Shown one piece after another: positions 9,009 to 19,675 of a stretch of DNA of 64,000 bases. The first letter of the stretch is position 1, and each line of letters starts with the position of its first letter. A model generated the notes under the pieces. That model did no database searches and was not told the DNA's origin. It was given only the letters and a program-made list of their open reading frames with translations. The stretch is from HGM13233 sp900762805. Its GTDB lineage: Bacteria; Bacillota; Clostridia; Oscillospirales; Ruminococcaceae. A program made the position numbers and the translations under genes. The stretch is from contig CALKMA010000002.1 in NCBI GenBank assembly GCA_937993755.1, positions 135,123-199,122 of the forward strand, given 5' to 3'.

Positions 9009-9419
9009 ATGATAAGACCTATCATCCGCGACCCGATCATCCTTTCGGCCCCCTGCGAAAAAACCACACTTGACGACATCGCCGTCGCCGACGACCTGCT
9101 CGACACGCTGGCCGCCCACGCTGAAGAATGCGTTGGGCTGGCCGCCAATATGATCGGCGTCAACAAAAGAATCATCGTTTTCAATGACGGCCATGAAAAC
9201 CGCGAAATGTTCAACCCCATTGTTCTGCGCGCCTCCGGCCCCTATCTTGCCGAGGAGGGCTGCCTCTCGCTGGAGGGCCGCCGGCAGGTACGCCGCTTTC
9301 AGGACATCAAGGTACAGTGGATGGACCGCGTCGGCAGGCGGCGCACCGCTGTCTTTTCCGGCTTTACGGCTGAGATCATTCTGCATGAGATCGACCACTG
9401 CAAAGGCATACTGATCTAA
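9009..9419 (+). CDS. def: Peptide deformylase (short form)
   Basis: Removes the formyl group from nascent N-terminal methionine. The ATG at 9009 follows AGGAG, 2 bp after the transporter stop. All three family motifs are visible: VGLAANMIG (motif 1, where GLAAPQ is usual), EEGCLS (motif 2 with the metal-binding Cys) and HEIDH (motif 3). At 136 residues it belongs to the compact clostridial class. The ANM in place of APQ loses the usual Gln, so reduced or altered activity is possible. It is probably co-transcribed with folT. Confidence 0.88.
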   Translation: MIRPIIRDPIILSAPCEKTTLDDIAVADDLLDTLAAHAEECVGLAANMIGVNKRIIVFNDGHENREMFNPIVLRASGPYLAEEGCLSLEGRRQVRRFQDIKVQWMDRVGRRRTAVFSGFTAEIILHEIDHCKGILI

Positions 9420-9463
9420 GGCATTCATAATCCGAAGCACGGCAATGTGTATAAGCCTCTTTA

Positions 9464-9486
9464 CCGCCGTTCAGCCTGAACGGCGG
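9464..9486 (+). terminator. Hairpin after def
   Basis: A perfect 10-bp stem (9464-9473 with 9477-9486) with a 3-base loop, 45 bp after the def stop. It lacks a T-run, so termination strength is uncertain. Confidence 0.45.
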
Positions 9487-9719
9487 CGGGAAGCCTGAGG
9501 GGCGGCATTTCGTTTGCGGCCTGCTTTCGTCCTATGAAGCTCCGTCCCAAAATGTCGGAACATCTTATCGTCGGCAGATGTTTGACGCGCACCTGCTCCC
9601 CGCCTTATCAGCGCGATCCTGCCGGCAGCTTCCGGAAAAACACTCCGGTGACAACTTCAGGCTGCTTGGTCAATATGAAAGATCCGTCCTTTTCTGCCGT
9701 CCGGCAAGGACAGACAGCG

Positions 9720-9754
9720 AACGGCCCGGCCGGGAATTCCCCGGCCGGGCCGTT
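9720..9754. terminator. Strong GC-rich palindrome between convergent genes
   Basis: A perfect 15-bp stem (9720-9734 with 9740-9754) with the 5-base loop AATTC. It lies between def (+) and the HAD gene (-), so a bidirectional terminator is likely despite the weak T-tract. The rest of 9420-9958 shows no coding signal I can support. Confidence 0.6.
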
Positions 9755-9958
9755 ATATAATGCTATTCCGGCGGCCTCGCAGCTTCAAAGCTGCCCGCCC
9801 GTGCAGCCGCACGGAGGCAGCAGACACGCCGCGCCGGACATACCGGCCCGACTCATCAGCCTCTGCCTCCGGCACAAATACATGTGAGTCGGCAGCCGTA
9901 TCTCTGAGCGGCGGCGTTCACGCCTGCCGCGCCCTTGAGCGGAGAGGCTGCCCGGTTC

Positions 9959-10720
9959 CTAAATATCCTCCCCGCGTTCCAGCCGCTCCAGCACCTCCAC
10001 GACCGAGCGGCAGCTCTTGGGAAACAGCCTGCGCAGCGCGTCGTCGGCTCCCTCCATCAGATAGGCTGTTCCGGCCGCCTCCAGCATGGTACGATCATTC
10101 CAGTTGTCGCCGAAGGCGGCGACCTCATCCATGCCGATCCCCAGATGATCGGCCAGGCCGCGCAGCGCCGCGCCCTTGTTGGTGGCGGTAAAATCAAGCC
10201 AGGCCTGACCGGACAGCGCCACATCGTAGCGGCCGCACCAGCGCGGGCGCAGTGCGCGGTCAAACTTGAGGATATCCTTTTCAGAGCAGGCGGTTATCTT
10301 GATGATGTTCCCCTCTATCTCCTCCGGGTCGTCGATGAACCGCACATGCTGGCTGAACTCCTCTATATCCGGCATATGGCAGTAATAATGTTCACCGTCG
10401 TCACGCGAAATAAACACGCCGCCGCCCATCGCCAGGATATCTCGCGCAATGGCGATGACAGCCTCCCGCGGCATCGTCGTGCGTGAGACCAGCTGCTGTC
10501 GATCATAGACCATCGTGCCGTTTTCGCAGATGAAGCAGCATTCCGATCGGATCGGAGCAAACATTTTGCGCAAATTGTTGATATCGCGGCCGGAAGCCGG
10601 ACAGAAGCGGACGCCTCTGCGCATCAGCCGGCCCACGACCTCAAAAAGCCCTTCGACTAATTCCGTATGTCCATACGGCAGCAGCGTGCCGTCAATATCG
10701 CTGGCAATCAGCTTGATCAT
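9959..10720 (-). CDS. HAD-superfamily (Cof-type) phosphatase
   Basis: Cytosolic haloacid dehalogenase-type hydrolase, probably a sugar-phosphate or nucleotide phosphatase; the substrate cannot be read from sequence. The product starts MIKLIASDIDGTLL, with the nucleophile Asp in DxDGT. A cap domain follows, then the late motif AFGDNWNDRTML (GDxxND) that binds magnesium. The ATG at 10720 is preferred over an upstream start at 10753 because GGGGG precedes it and the upstream residues are unlike the family. 253 residues is normal for type IIB Cof proteins. Confidence 0.88.
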   Translation of the reverse strand: MIKLIASDIDGTLLPYGHTELVEGLFEVVGRLMRRGVRFCPASGRDINNLRKMFAPIRSECCFICENGTMVYDRQQLVSRTTMPREAVIAIARDILAMGGGVFISRDDGEHYYCHMPDIEEFSQHVRFIDDPEEIEGNIIKITACSEKDILKFDRALRPRWCGRYDVALSGQAWLDFTATNKGAALRGLADHLGIGMDEVAAFGDNWNDRTMLEAAGTAYLMEGADDALRRLFPKSCRSVVEVLERLERGEDI

Positions 10721-11023
10721 ATGAGAACCCCCGTTTCCTGCAGTACACGCCATATTTTACCCTATCACGCGGCAAAAGTCCATACATGCCTGCCGCACTG
10801 TCCTGCCCAAAACGCCGCATATTGAAGCATCTGCATGCAAGATGACCGCCCGCAGCCCTGCATCGCGGAGAAAGCCGACCTATCATGCAATTGTAAAACA
10901 GAAAGCCTCCATGATGCATCGCTGTGCCGGTCGAAGGGCACACCGGCCGGTGCAAAAAGACAGACAGCATTCGTCTCCACCGACAGCACAGGCCGGCGGC
11001 GCACCGCCGCGCCGGCATAGAAA
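10721..11023. other. Gene-free interval
   Basis: About 300 bp between the HAD gene and the GGGtGRT terminator. It holds short overlapping reading frames on both strands but none with a ribosome site and protein-like composition. A further GC-rich inverted repeat lies at about 10992-11016. Confidence 0.4.
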
Positions 11024-11053
11024 AAGGGCGGCCCGCCGCAGCGGGCCGCCCTT
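11024..11053 (-). terminator. Rho-independent terminator of the GGGtGRT operon
   Basis: A 13-bp stem (11024-11036 with 11041-11053) with a 4-base loop, followed on the minus strand by TTT. It lies 11 bp past the end of the GGGtGRT gene. Confidence 0.8.
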
Positions 11054-11064
11054 CGGACAGTGCG

Positions 11065-12066
11065 TTACTTGTTGATGGCCTGATCGACCGCAACAGCACA
11101 CGCCACGGTAGCGCCGACCATCGGGTTGTTGCCCATACCGATGAGGCCCATCATCTCAACGTGAGCCGGGACGGAGGACGAACCGGCAAACTGCGCATCG
11201 CTGTGCATTCTGCCCATCGTGTCGGTCATACCATAGGAAGCAGGGCCGGCGGCAACGTTATCGGGATGCAGGGTGCGGCCGGTGCCGCCGCCCGAAGCGA
11301 CCGAGAAATATTTGACGCCGTTTTCGGTAGCCCACTTCTTGTAGGTGCCTGCGACAGGGTGCTGGAAGCGAGTCGGATTGGTCGAGTTGCCGGTGATGGA
11401 AACATCGACCTTTTCGCTCTTCATGATAGCGACACCCTCCAACACATCGTTGGCGCCATAGCAGCGGATGGCCGAACGCTCACCGTCGGAGAACTTGACT
11501 TCGCGGACAATTTTGAGCGTGTCAGAATAGAAGTCATAGTCGGTCTCAACATAGGTGAAGCCGTTGATGCGGGAAATGATATAGGCGGCATCCTTGCCAA
11601 GACCATTCAGAATGACGCGCAGCGGATTTTTGCGGACCTTGTTGGCGGTGCGGACGATGCCGATGGCGCCCTCAGCGGCGGCAAAGCTCTCATGACCGGC
11701 CAGGAAGCAGAAGCAGTTGGTCTGCTCGCGCAGCAGCATGGCGCCAAGGTTGCCGTGGCCGAGACCGACGCGGCGCTGCTCAGCGACCGAGCCGGGCACG
11801 CAGAAGGCCTGAAGCCCCTCGCCGATCAGCTCAGCGGCACGGGCGGCATCAGTAGCCTTTTCCTTGATGGCGACAGCGCAGCCGAGGGTATAGGCCCAGA
11901 CAGCGTTGTCAAAAGCAATGGGCTGAACGCCCTTGACGATGCTCTCAACGTCGATGCCGTTGGCAAGGCACAGCTCACGGGCCTCGTCGATCGAAGCAAA
12001 GCCCTTCTCCTTCAGGAATACATCCAGTTTCGCCTGGCGGCGTTCTTGTCCTTCAAATTTAGCCAT
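11065..12066 (-). CDS. GGGtGRT protein (function unknown)
   Basis: Member of the GGGtGRT family, named for the motif seen here as ASGGGTGRTLHPDN. The family is conserved in many anaerobes and has no settled biochemical role. At 333 residues it is full length. Other notable segments are NCFCFLAGHESFAAAEG (two Cys and a His), RCYGANDVLEG and a glycine-rich C-terminus (GLIGMGNNPMVGATVACAVA). There is no signal peptide, so it is probably cytosolic. It lies 18 bp downstream of a NifU-like scaffold gene and shares its promoter, and this two-gene pairing recurs in Clostridia. A link to iron-sulfur or redox metabolism is inference from that partner. Confidence 0.88.
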   Translation of the reverse strand: MAKFEGQERRQAKLDVFLKEKGFASIDEARELCLANGIDVESIVKGVQPIAFDNAVWAYTLGCAVAIKEKATDAARAAELIGEGLQAFCVPGSVAEQRRVGLGHGNLGAMLLREQTNCFCFLAGHESFAAAEGAIGIVRTANKVRKNPLRVILNGLGKDAAYIISRINGFTYVETDYDFYSDTLKIVREVKFSDGERSAIRCYGANDVLEGVAIMKSEKVDVSITGNSTNPTRFQHPVAGTYKKWATENGVKYFSVASGGGTGRTLHPDNVAAGPASYGMTDTMGRMHSDAQFAGSSSVPAHVEMMGLIGMGNNPMVGATVACAVAVDQAINK

Positions 12067-12084
12067 TTTGCATTCCTCCCTGCT

Positions 12085-12777
12085 TTATTCTTCGCGCGGA
12101 TCAATGTACTTGACCGCGCCGTCGTACCGGCCGTAGGAGCCGATATTCTTCTTGTAGGCTTCGTCAGGGGTCATGCCGTGGCGGATGTCCTCAAGCATCT
12201 TGCCGACCTTGACGAACTTGTAGCCAATAATCTCGTTGTTCTCGTCGAGAGCGGTCGAGAGAACATAGCCCTCGGCCATTTCAAGATAGCGCGGGCCCTT
12301 CGCCGTGGTGCTGAACATGGTGCCAACCTGAGAACGCAGGCCCTTGCCCAGATCCTCCAGCGAGGCGCCGACAGGCAGGCCGTCATCCGAGAAAGCCGTC
12401 TGCGTGCGGCCATAGACCAACTGCAGGAAGATCTCGCGCATGGCAACGTTGATAGCGTCGCACACAAGGTCGGTATTGAGCGCCTCAAGAAGCGTCTTGC
12501 CGGGCAGGATCTCGGCGGCCATGGCGGCCGAATGGGTCATGCCGGAGCAGCCGACCGTCTCGACCAGTGCCTCCTGAATGATGCCTTCCTTGAGGTTCAG
12601 TGTCAGCTTGCAGGCGCCCTGCTGCGGAGCGCAGGTGCCGCAGCCGTGGCTCAGGCCGGAAATATCCGGGATCTGATAAGCCTTGACCCACTTGCCCTCT
12701 TCAGGGATGGGCGCCGGGCCGTGATGCGGACCTTTGGCAACCGGGCACATGTTTTCAACTTCATGTGAATAGTTCAT
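12085..12777 (-). CDS. NifU/IscU-like iron-sulfur scaffold partner of GGGtGRT
   Basis: 230-residue protein with a NifU-N/IscU-like core. Candidate cluster ligands are the cysteines in SHGCGTCAPQQGAC and in ETVGCSGMTHSAA, the latter matching the GCG/GCS motif of IscU. The aspartate/cysteine pair in NTDLVCDAIN may also contribute. The C-terminal 120 residues are longer than in IscU. The start at 12777 follows AAGGAGAC. It is first in the operon with GGGtGRT behind it. It may assemble or carry a cluster for its partner; general scaffold duty is less likely, as no sulfurase is next to it. Confidence 0.82.
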   Translation of the reverse strand: MNYSHEVENMCPVAKGPHHGPAPIPEEGKWVKAYQIPDISGLSHGCGTCAPQQGACKLTLNLKEGIIQEALVETVGCSGMTHSAAMAAEILPGKTLLEALNTDLVCDAINVAMREIFLQLVYGRTQTAFSDDGLPVGASLEDLGKGLRSQVGTMFSTTAKGPRYLEMAEGYVLSTALDENNEIIGYKFVKVGKMLEDIRHGMTPDEAYKKNIGSYGRYDGAVKYIDPREE

Positions 12778-12812
12778 AACTGTCTCCTTATTAGTGTGAC
12801 TTCACAGCTATC

Positions 12813-12841
12813 AGTATACCCAATTGCGCGCTTTTTTTCAA
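12813..12841 (-). promoter_or_regulatory. Promoter of the NifU-like/GGGtGRT operon
   Basis: On the minus strand: TTGAAA (12836-12841), 17-bp spacer, TATACT (12813-12818), 35 bp before the start codon. A near-consensus sigma-A promoter. Confidence 0.7.
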
Positions 12842-12879
12842 GTATGATTGTTAAATTTTTATACGGCAGCCCGCTGAAA

Positions 12880-12908
12880 TTGACAAAAGCGCTGCTGTGC
12901 CGTAAAAT
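12880..12908 (+). promoter_or_regulatory. Likely secA promoter with a long leader
   Basis: TTGACA (12880-12885), 17-bp spacer, TAAAAT (12903-12908). It would give secA a leader of about 375 bases. It is divergent from the promoter at 12813-12841. No gene is supported between here and 13292. Confidence 0.6.
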
Positions 12909-13292
12909 GGTTTCATGTGAACGCACCGCAGGCGCCGCTTTGCATGAGCGGCTTCCAGCCCGCAGGACAAAGGGCAATGCCCTGAACTGCCTTGACCGGC
13001 GCCGTCCGGCTTTTCCTCCCGCTGCGGATACGTCCGCCGGCAGGGACATCGGGTGCAGCTTGATGCGCTCTGTCCCGTTCTGCTGTCTTTCACTTTTTTA
13101 AAGCAGGGACGGCAGACAGAGCCCGTATGTGCGGTCCGGCTTTCGCTCTTGCTTAGAAAAAACAGGCCGCCGGGCGTCATCCGTTCCGACGGGGCAGCCG
13201 TTCCGATCCGCGCCGCATGAAGCCGCTGCCGCGCAGAAGCGTTCATCTCAAAATCCGCCGGCCTTTCCGGCCAGTCAATGAAAGGAAACCTC

Positions 13293-16010
<2,718 letters not shown>

Positions 16011-16030
16011 CGGCAGATCAGCGGCAGCAG

Positions 16031-16062
16031 AAAAGCCCGTCACCGAGAGGCGGCGGGCTTTT
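16031..16062 (+). terminator. secA terminator
   Basis: AAAAGCCCG (16031-16039) pairs with CGGGCTTTT (16054-16062), with further partial pairing inside, 20 bp past the secA stop. Confidence 0.7.
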
Positions 16063-16110
16063 GTGTCTGTCAGGGAGAGCCGCCGGCCAAGCGGCCGGAC
16101 GCAGCACATA

Positions 16111-17445
16111 TTATTTTTTGTAGGAAAAGCCGGGATAATAGGGCTGCGGAGCATAGCCGGACTGCGAAGCATAGGGCTGCTGCTCAAAAGCGGGCTGCTG
16201 CGTCTGCGTGTAGGACGGCGACTGCGGCGCATAGGCCGGCGAAGCGGACGGTGTATAGGGCTGCTGCCAATCCTGCTGTGCCGGCGCATAGACAGGCGGC
16301 ACATAGGGCTGAGCCACCGGCTGCTGCGGTGCATGAGTCGGCTGCGGCGTATAGGGCTGAGCCGCCGGCTGCTGCGGCGCATGAGTCGGCTGCGGCGCAT
16401 AGGGCAGAGCCGCCGGCTGCTGCGGCGCATGAGTTGGCTGCGGCGCATAAGTCAGCTGCGGCGCATAAGTCGGCTGCGGCGCATAGGGCTGAACCGCCGG
16501 CGGCTGCGGCGCATAAGTCGGCTGCGGCGCATAGGGCTGAACCGCCGGCTGCTGCGGTGCAGGAGTCGGCTGCGGTGCATAGGGCTGAACTGCCGGCTGC
16601 TGCGGCTGGGTATAAGACGGCGTCTGCGGCGTATAGTCCGGCTGCTGAGGCCTGACGCTGATATCCTTCTCGCGCTGCTCCAATTCTGCGCAGCGGGCAG
16701 CAAGCTGGTCCGACTGCGTTTTGTAGTATCCGGCCGACTGCTGGAGCCGAGCCGCCTTTTCCTGAATCGAAAGAAGCTGCTTTTTGACCTCGGCAATCTC
16801 ATTCCGCGCATTGAACAGCTCCTGTGCCGCCTGCTTGGCCGATTCTTCCAGCGACTTGGCGCGATTGTCCTCTGTCAGGATGCGCTGGCGAAGCTCCTCC
16901 ATGCCTGCGGCGGCATTGGCGAGCTGCTGCCTGAGATAGTCAACCGTATTCTGATTTTCATCAGCGCGAGCCGTCTCGGCAGCCAGCGCCTGCTGAGCGC
17001 GGGACAGCTGCTCGCTCAACTCCGAGATCTGCGACTGACGGGCGCTGATAACGTTGTTCTGTTCATTGTTGATGCCGCCGAGCCGGTCGATCTCGGCGTT
17101 CTGTTTGTTGACAAGGTCGCCAAGCCTCTCAATTTCACTGTTGAGCCGCTCATTTTCGGTTTTAATGGCTGGAGCCTTGTTGTACTCGGCTTTGAGACGC
17201 TCGGCAAGCTCTGCAATGGTGGCTTCACGGGCCTTCAGACGTTCAGAAAGACTGACATTCTGCTGGTAAAGCTTGTCCATCTCGTCGGACATAGCCTTGC
17301 TGCGCTTGGCAAACTCGGTCTTGAGCTTATCGACATAAAAGATGACCTCATCCTTGCTGAAGCCGTTGAAAGCCGTTTTGAAAGTGACGTTGGTATCGAT
17401 CTTGTTGTATGCGCTGCTGGACTCTGGTGTCAATTGCTCAGTCAT
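16111..17445 (-). CDS. DivIVA-like coiled-coil protein with Pro/Gln/Tyr repeats
   Basis: Probable cell-division or polar-organising protein. Residues 21-45 (FKTAFNGFSKDEVIFYVDKL) match the DivIVA N-terminal lipid-binding segment. Residues about 45-262 are heptad-rich and should form a long coiled coil. Residues 266-444 are a low-complexity Pro/Gln/Tyr/Ala tail with 16-residue repeats. No membrane segment is seen. The gene follows ftsZ by 13 bp on the same strand and is the last gene of the division cluster. In Firmicutes DivIVA is often near ftsZ (usually after ylm genes), so a septal role is likely. The tail is unlike B. subtilis DivIVA. Confidence 0.78.
   Translation of the reverse strand: MTEQLTPESSSAYNKIDTNVTFKTAFNGFSKDEVIFYVDKLKTEFAKRSKAMSDEMDKLYQQNVSLSERLKAREATIAELAERLKAEYNKAPAIKTENERLNSEIERLGDLVNKQNAEIDRLGGINNEQNNVISARQSQISELSEQLSRAQQALAAETARADENQNTVDYLRQQLANAAAGMEELRQRILTEDNRAKSLEESAKQAAQELFNARNEIAEVKKQLLSIQEKAARLQQSAGYYKTQSDQLAARCAELEQREKDISVRPQQPDYTPQTPSYTQPQQPAVQPYAPQPTPAPQQPAVQPYAPQPTYAPQPPAVQPYAPQPTYAPQLTYAPQPTHAPQQPAALPYAPQPTHAPQQPAAQPYTPQPTHAPQQPVAQPYVPPVYAPAQQDWQQPYTPSASPAYAPQSPSYTQTQQPAFEQQPYASQSGYAPQPYYPGFSYKK
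16308..16600 (-). repeat. Tandem 48-bp coding repeats (16-residue units)
   Basis: About five to six degenerate copies of a unit reading QPYAPQPTxAPQQPAx within the DivIVA-like tail. Copies differ at single codons and one has an extra APQLTYAPQPTH insert, which suggests slippage. Copy number is probably variable between strains. Confidence 0.8.
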
Positions 17446-17458
17446 GGTAACCTCCTAT

Positions 17459-18556
17459 TCACAGTTTTTGCGAATCCGGCCAAAGATCCCCAAGGATTTT
17501 ATAGATATCAGAATCAGCCGAATAATCGGCGGTGGGAGCAGCCTTTTCCGCCGCCCCGGCCGCTTCTGCAGGCTGCTTACTCTCCTGCTGAGCCGAGGCG
17601 TCGTCGCTGCCGGTGGCGATGAGGGAAACGACCATTTCATCCTGCAGGGTATCGTCAAAGGTGTGGCCCCAAATGATCAGAGCATCCTTGCTGACGGCAT
17701 TCCGCATCGTCGAGATAACGAGCTGGACATCGTTAAGGTCGAGATCGAGCGAGGATGTGATATTGACGAGCACACGCTCGGCCCCGTTGATGCTGGTCTC
17801 CAGCAGCGGGCTGGAGATGGCGGCCGCCGCTGCCACATCGGCCTTGTCGCGGCCGGAAGCGCGGCCGACGCCCATATGGGCATAACCGGCGCCGCGCATA
17901 ACGCGCTCGATATCGCGGAAATCCAGGTTAATGAAGCCGGGGATATTAAGCAGGTCGGAGATGCTGCGGACAGCCTGACGCAGAACATCGTTGGCCATTT
18001 CGAAGGCGTCAAGCAGCGTTTTCGGTGATGACTCACTGATATCGATGAGTCTTTCATTGGGGATGACGACCAGCGAATCGACGTTCTTGACCAGCTCATC
18101 GACGCCGGCCAGGGCAATGTGCATCTTTGTGTCACCTTCAAAATCAAACGGCTTGGTGACAACACCGACGGTCAGTATCTCCAGCTCGCGCGCAATGCCT
18201 GCAATGATGGGGGCCGCGCCGGTGCCGGTGCCGCCGCCCATGCCGGCGGTTACAAATACCATCTGCGCACCGCGCAGGACATTAACGATCTCCTCGCGGC
18301 TTTCCTCCGCTGCCTGGCGGCCGATCTCCGGGTCGGCCCCGGCGCCGAAGCCGCGGGTCAGCTTTTCGCCGAGCTGGACCTTCTGGGCTGCCATAGAACG
18401 GTTGAGCGCCATTGAATCGGTATTCATAGCTATGTACTCGACTCCGCGTATCCCCGCCTCGATCATACTGTTGACGGCATTGCAGCCTCCGCCGCCAACG
18501 CCCACTACTTTAATCAAAGCTTCACCGAACGCATAATTTTCCAGCATAAAATTCAT
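17459..18556 (-). CDS. ftsZ: Cell division protein FtsZ
   Basis: Tubulin-like GTPase that forms the Z ring. The nucleotide loop GGGTGTG is at 107-113, preceded by the N-terminal GVGGGGCNAVNSM; the T7 loop appears as NLDFRDIERVM. 365 residues is normal. The last residues (DIYKILGDLWPDSQKL) form a short conserved-peptide-like tail. It has its own promoter just upstream. No ftsA precedes it, so another protein must tether it to the membrane (for example SepF, not in this window). Confidence 0.96.
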   Translation of the reverse strand: MNFMLENYAFGEALIKVVGVGGGGCNAVNSMIEAGIRGVEYIAMNTDSMALNRSMAAQKVQLGEKLTRGFGAGADPEIGRQAAEESREEIVNVLRGAQMVFVTAGMGGGTGTGAAPIIAGIARELEILTVGVVTKPFDFEGDTKMHIALAGVDELVKNVDSLVVIPNERLIDISESSPKTLLDAFEMANDVLRQAVRSISDLLNIPGFINLDFRDIERVMRGAGYAHMGVGRASGRDKADVAAAAAISSPLLETSINGAERVLVNITSSLDLDLNDVQLVISTMRNAVSKDALIIWGHTFDDTLQDEMVVSLIATGSDDASAQQESKQPAEAAGAAEKAAPTADYSADSDIYKILGDLWPDSQKL

Positions 18557-18607
18557 TTTAACAGCCTCCGAAGCTCCTGCAATTTACATCTGTGTGTATA
18601 TAAATAT

Positions 18608-18636
18608 AAGATACCATATTTTGTTTGAAAATTCAA
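18608..18636 (-). promoter_or_regulatory. ftsZ promoter
   Basis: Minus strand: TTGAAT (18631-18636), 17-bp spacer, TATCTT (18608-18613), about 50 bp before the ftsZ start, in an AT-rich gap between ftsQ and ftsZ. Confidence 0.6.
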
Positions 18637-18663
18637 TACGGAAGTGAAACACATGCAAAAGGT

Positions 18664-19434
18664 TTACAAAATCCAGTCGCTGTAAGCCGCCAGCGCGTCG
18701 GCATCATCGCGCACAGTTCCCTTTCCGGCAATCGAAAGATCAATGACGCCGCAGAAGCTCTCGGCTTCGCGGTTGAGCACGATTTCCTTGAGCATGTCCA
18801 GCTTGTAATCGAGATTGGAAACGGTGCCGATCGTCACCAGCACGCGGCCGTCATAGACGGCCTTCAGCTCCAGCAGGTCAGCTGCATCGACCAGCAGCAG
18901 CGCGTCGCCAAGGCCGGCCTCCTCAAATGCGGCGGCGACGGCCAGGGCATTTTCCAGCTCGGTCCCCTTTGTCAACAGGCTGCCGGGCTGCTCCTCCGTG
19001 AGCGCCGGCACACCGAGCAGAAGAGTTCCCGCCGGCCGATGCGCCGTGTATTCCAACAGCTTGCCGGCATAAGAGACAACGGCATAGCTGCCGCCGCAGT
19101 CAACCACCGCCGTGTGAGCCACCTGCGTGACCTCGATGATAAGGCGGTCGGGCAGTGCCCGCTTGAGGTTGACCGATTCCAGATAGGGCAGCTTCTGCTC
19201 GGCCAGCCGTTCTCTCGATGAAGAAACAAAGCGGAGCAGGCTGTCTCCGGCTGACAATCCGACAGCCGCACGGATCTCCTCGTCGGTATAACGCGAGGTG
19301 CCGCGCACCTCGACTGTATTGATTTTGAAAAAGACAAACAGCGACAGGATGACCCCGACCGCCACCAGCAGGATCGCCAGCAGCCTCAAGCGGTTGTTCC
19401 TTGCCTGTTTCTTTGTCCGTTTTCTTCTGCTCAT
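18664..19434 (-). CDS. ftsQ: Cell division protein FtsQ/DivIB
   Basis: Bitopic membrane protein of the divisome that bridges FtsL/FtsB and the late enzymes. It has a basic cytosolic start (MSRRKRTKKQARNN), one membrane helix (about 17-38) and an extracellular POTRA domain starting INTVEVRGTSRYTDEEI. 256 residues is normal. It lies between murA and ftsZ, the usual place. Confidence 0.9.
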   Translation of the reverse strand: MSRRKRTKKQARNNRLRLLAILLVAVGVILSLFVFFKINTVEVRGTSRYTDEEIRAAVGLSAGDSLLRFVSSSRERLAEQKLPYLESVNLKRALPDRLIIEVTQVAHTAVVDCGGSYAVVSYAGKLLEYTAHRPAGTLLLGVPALTEEQPGSLLTKGTELENALAVAAAFEEAGLGDALLLVDAADLLELKAVYDGRVLVTIGTVSNLDYKLDMLKEIVLNREAESFCGVIDLSIAGKGTVRDDADALAAYSDWIL

Positions 19435-19675
19435 GGTATCTCCCTGCGGCTGTCAGCCCGTCCGGGCGGCACCGCCATTCAGCACAAAAGGCGCACGATC
19501 CTGCCTGCCACACCGCGCTTTTGTCAAGGCCGATATGGCTCCGCCGTCATGATGATTTCTGCCCTTATGTTCACTGCTGCCCATGGTGCGAAACGGCAAA
19601 CGGCCTCCGGCCTCAGCAGGGCTGTGCATCCACCTGCAAGAGCAGAGCAAGCGTTCTTCCTGCAAGCCTGCTTTT

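Noticed and set aside
10924..12768. 614-codon plus-strand frame
   Set aside because: Antisense to the GGGtGRT/NifU-like genes, whose motifs and starts are clear.
16308..16600. CRISPR-like repeat array
   Set aside because: The 48-bp repeats are in frame inside a protein and have no unique spacers.
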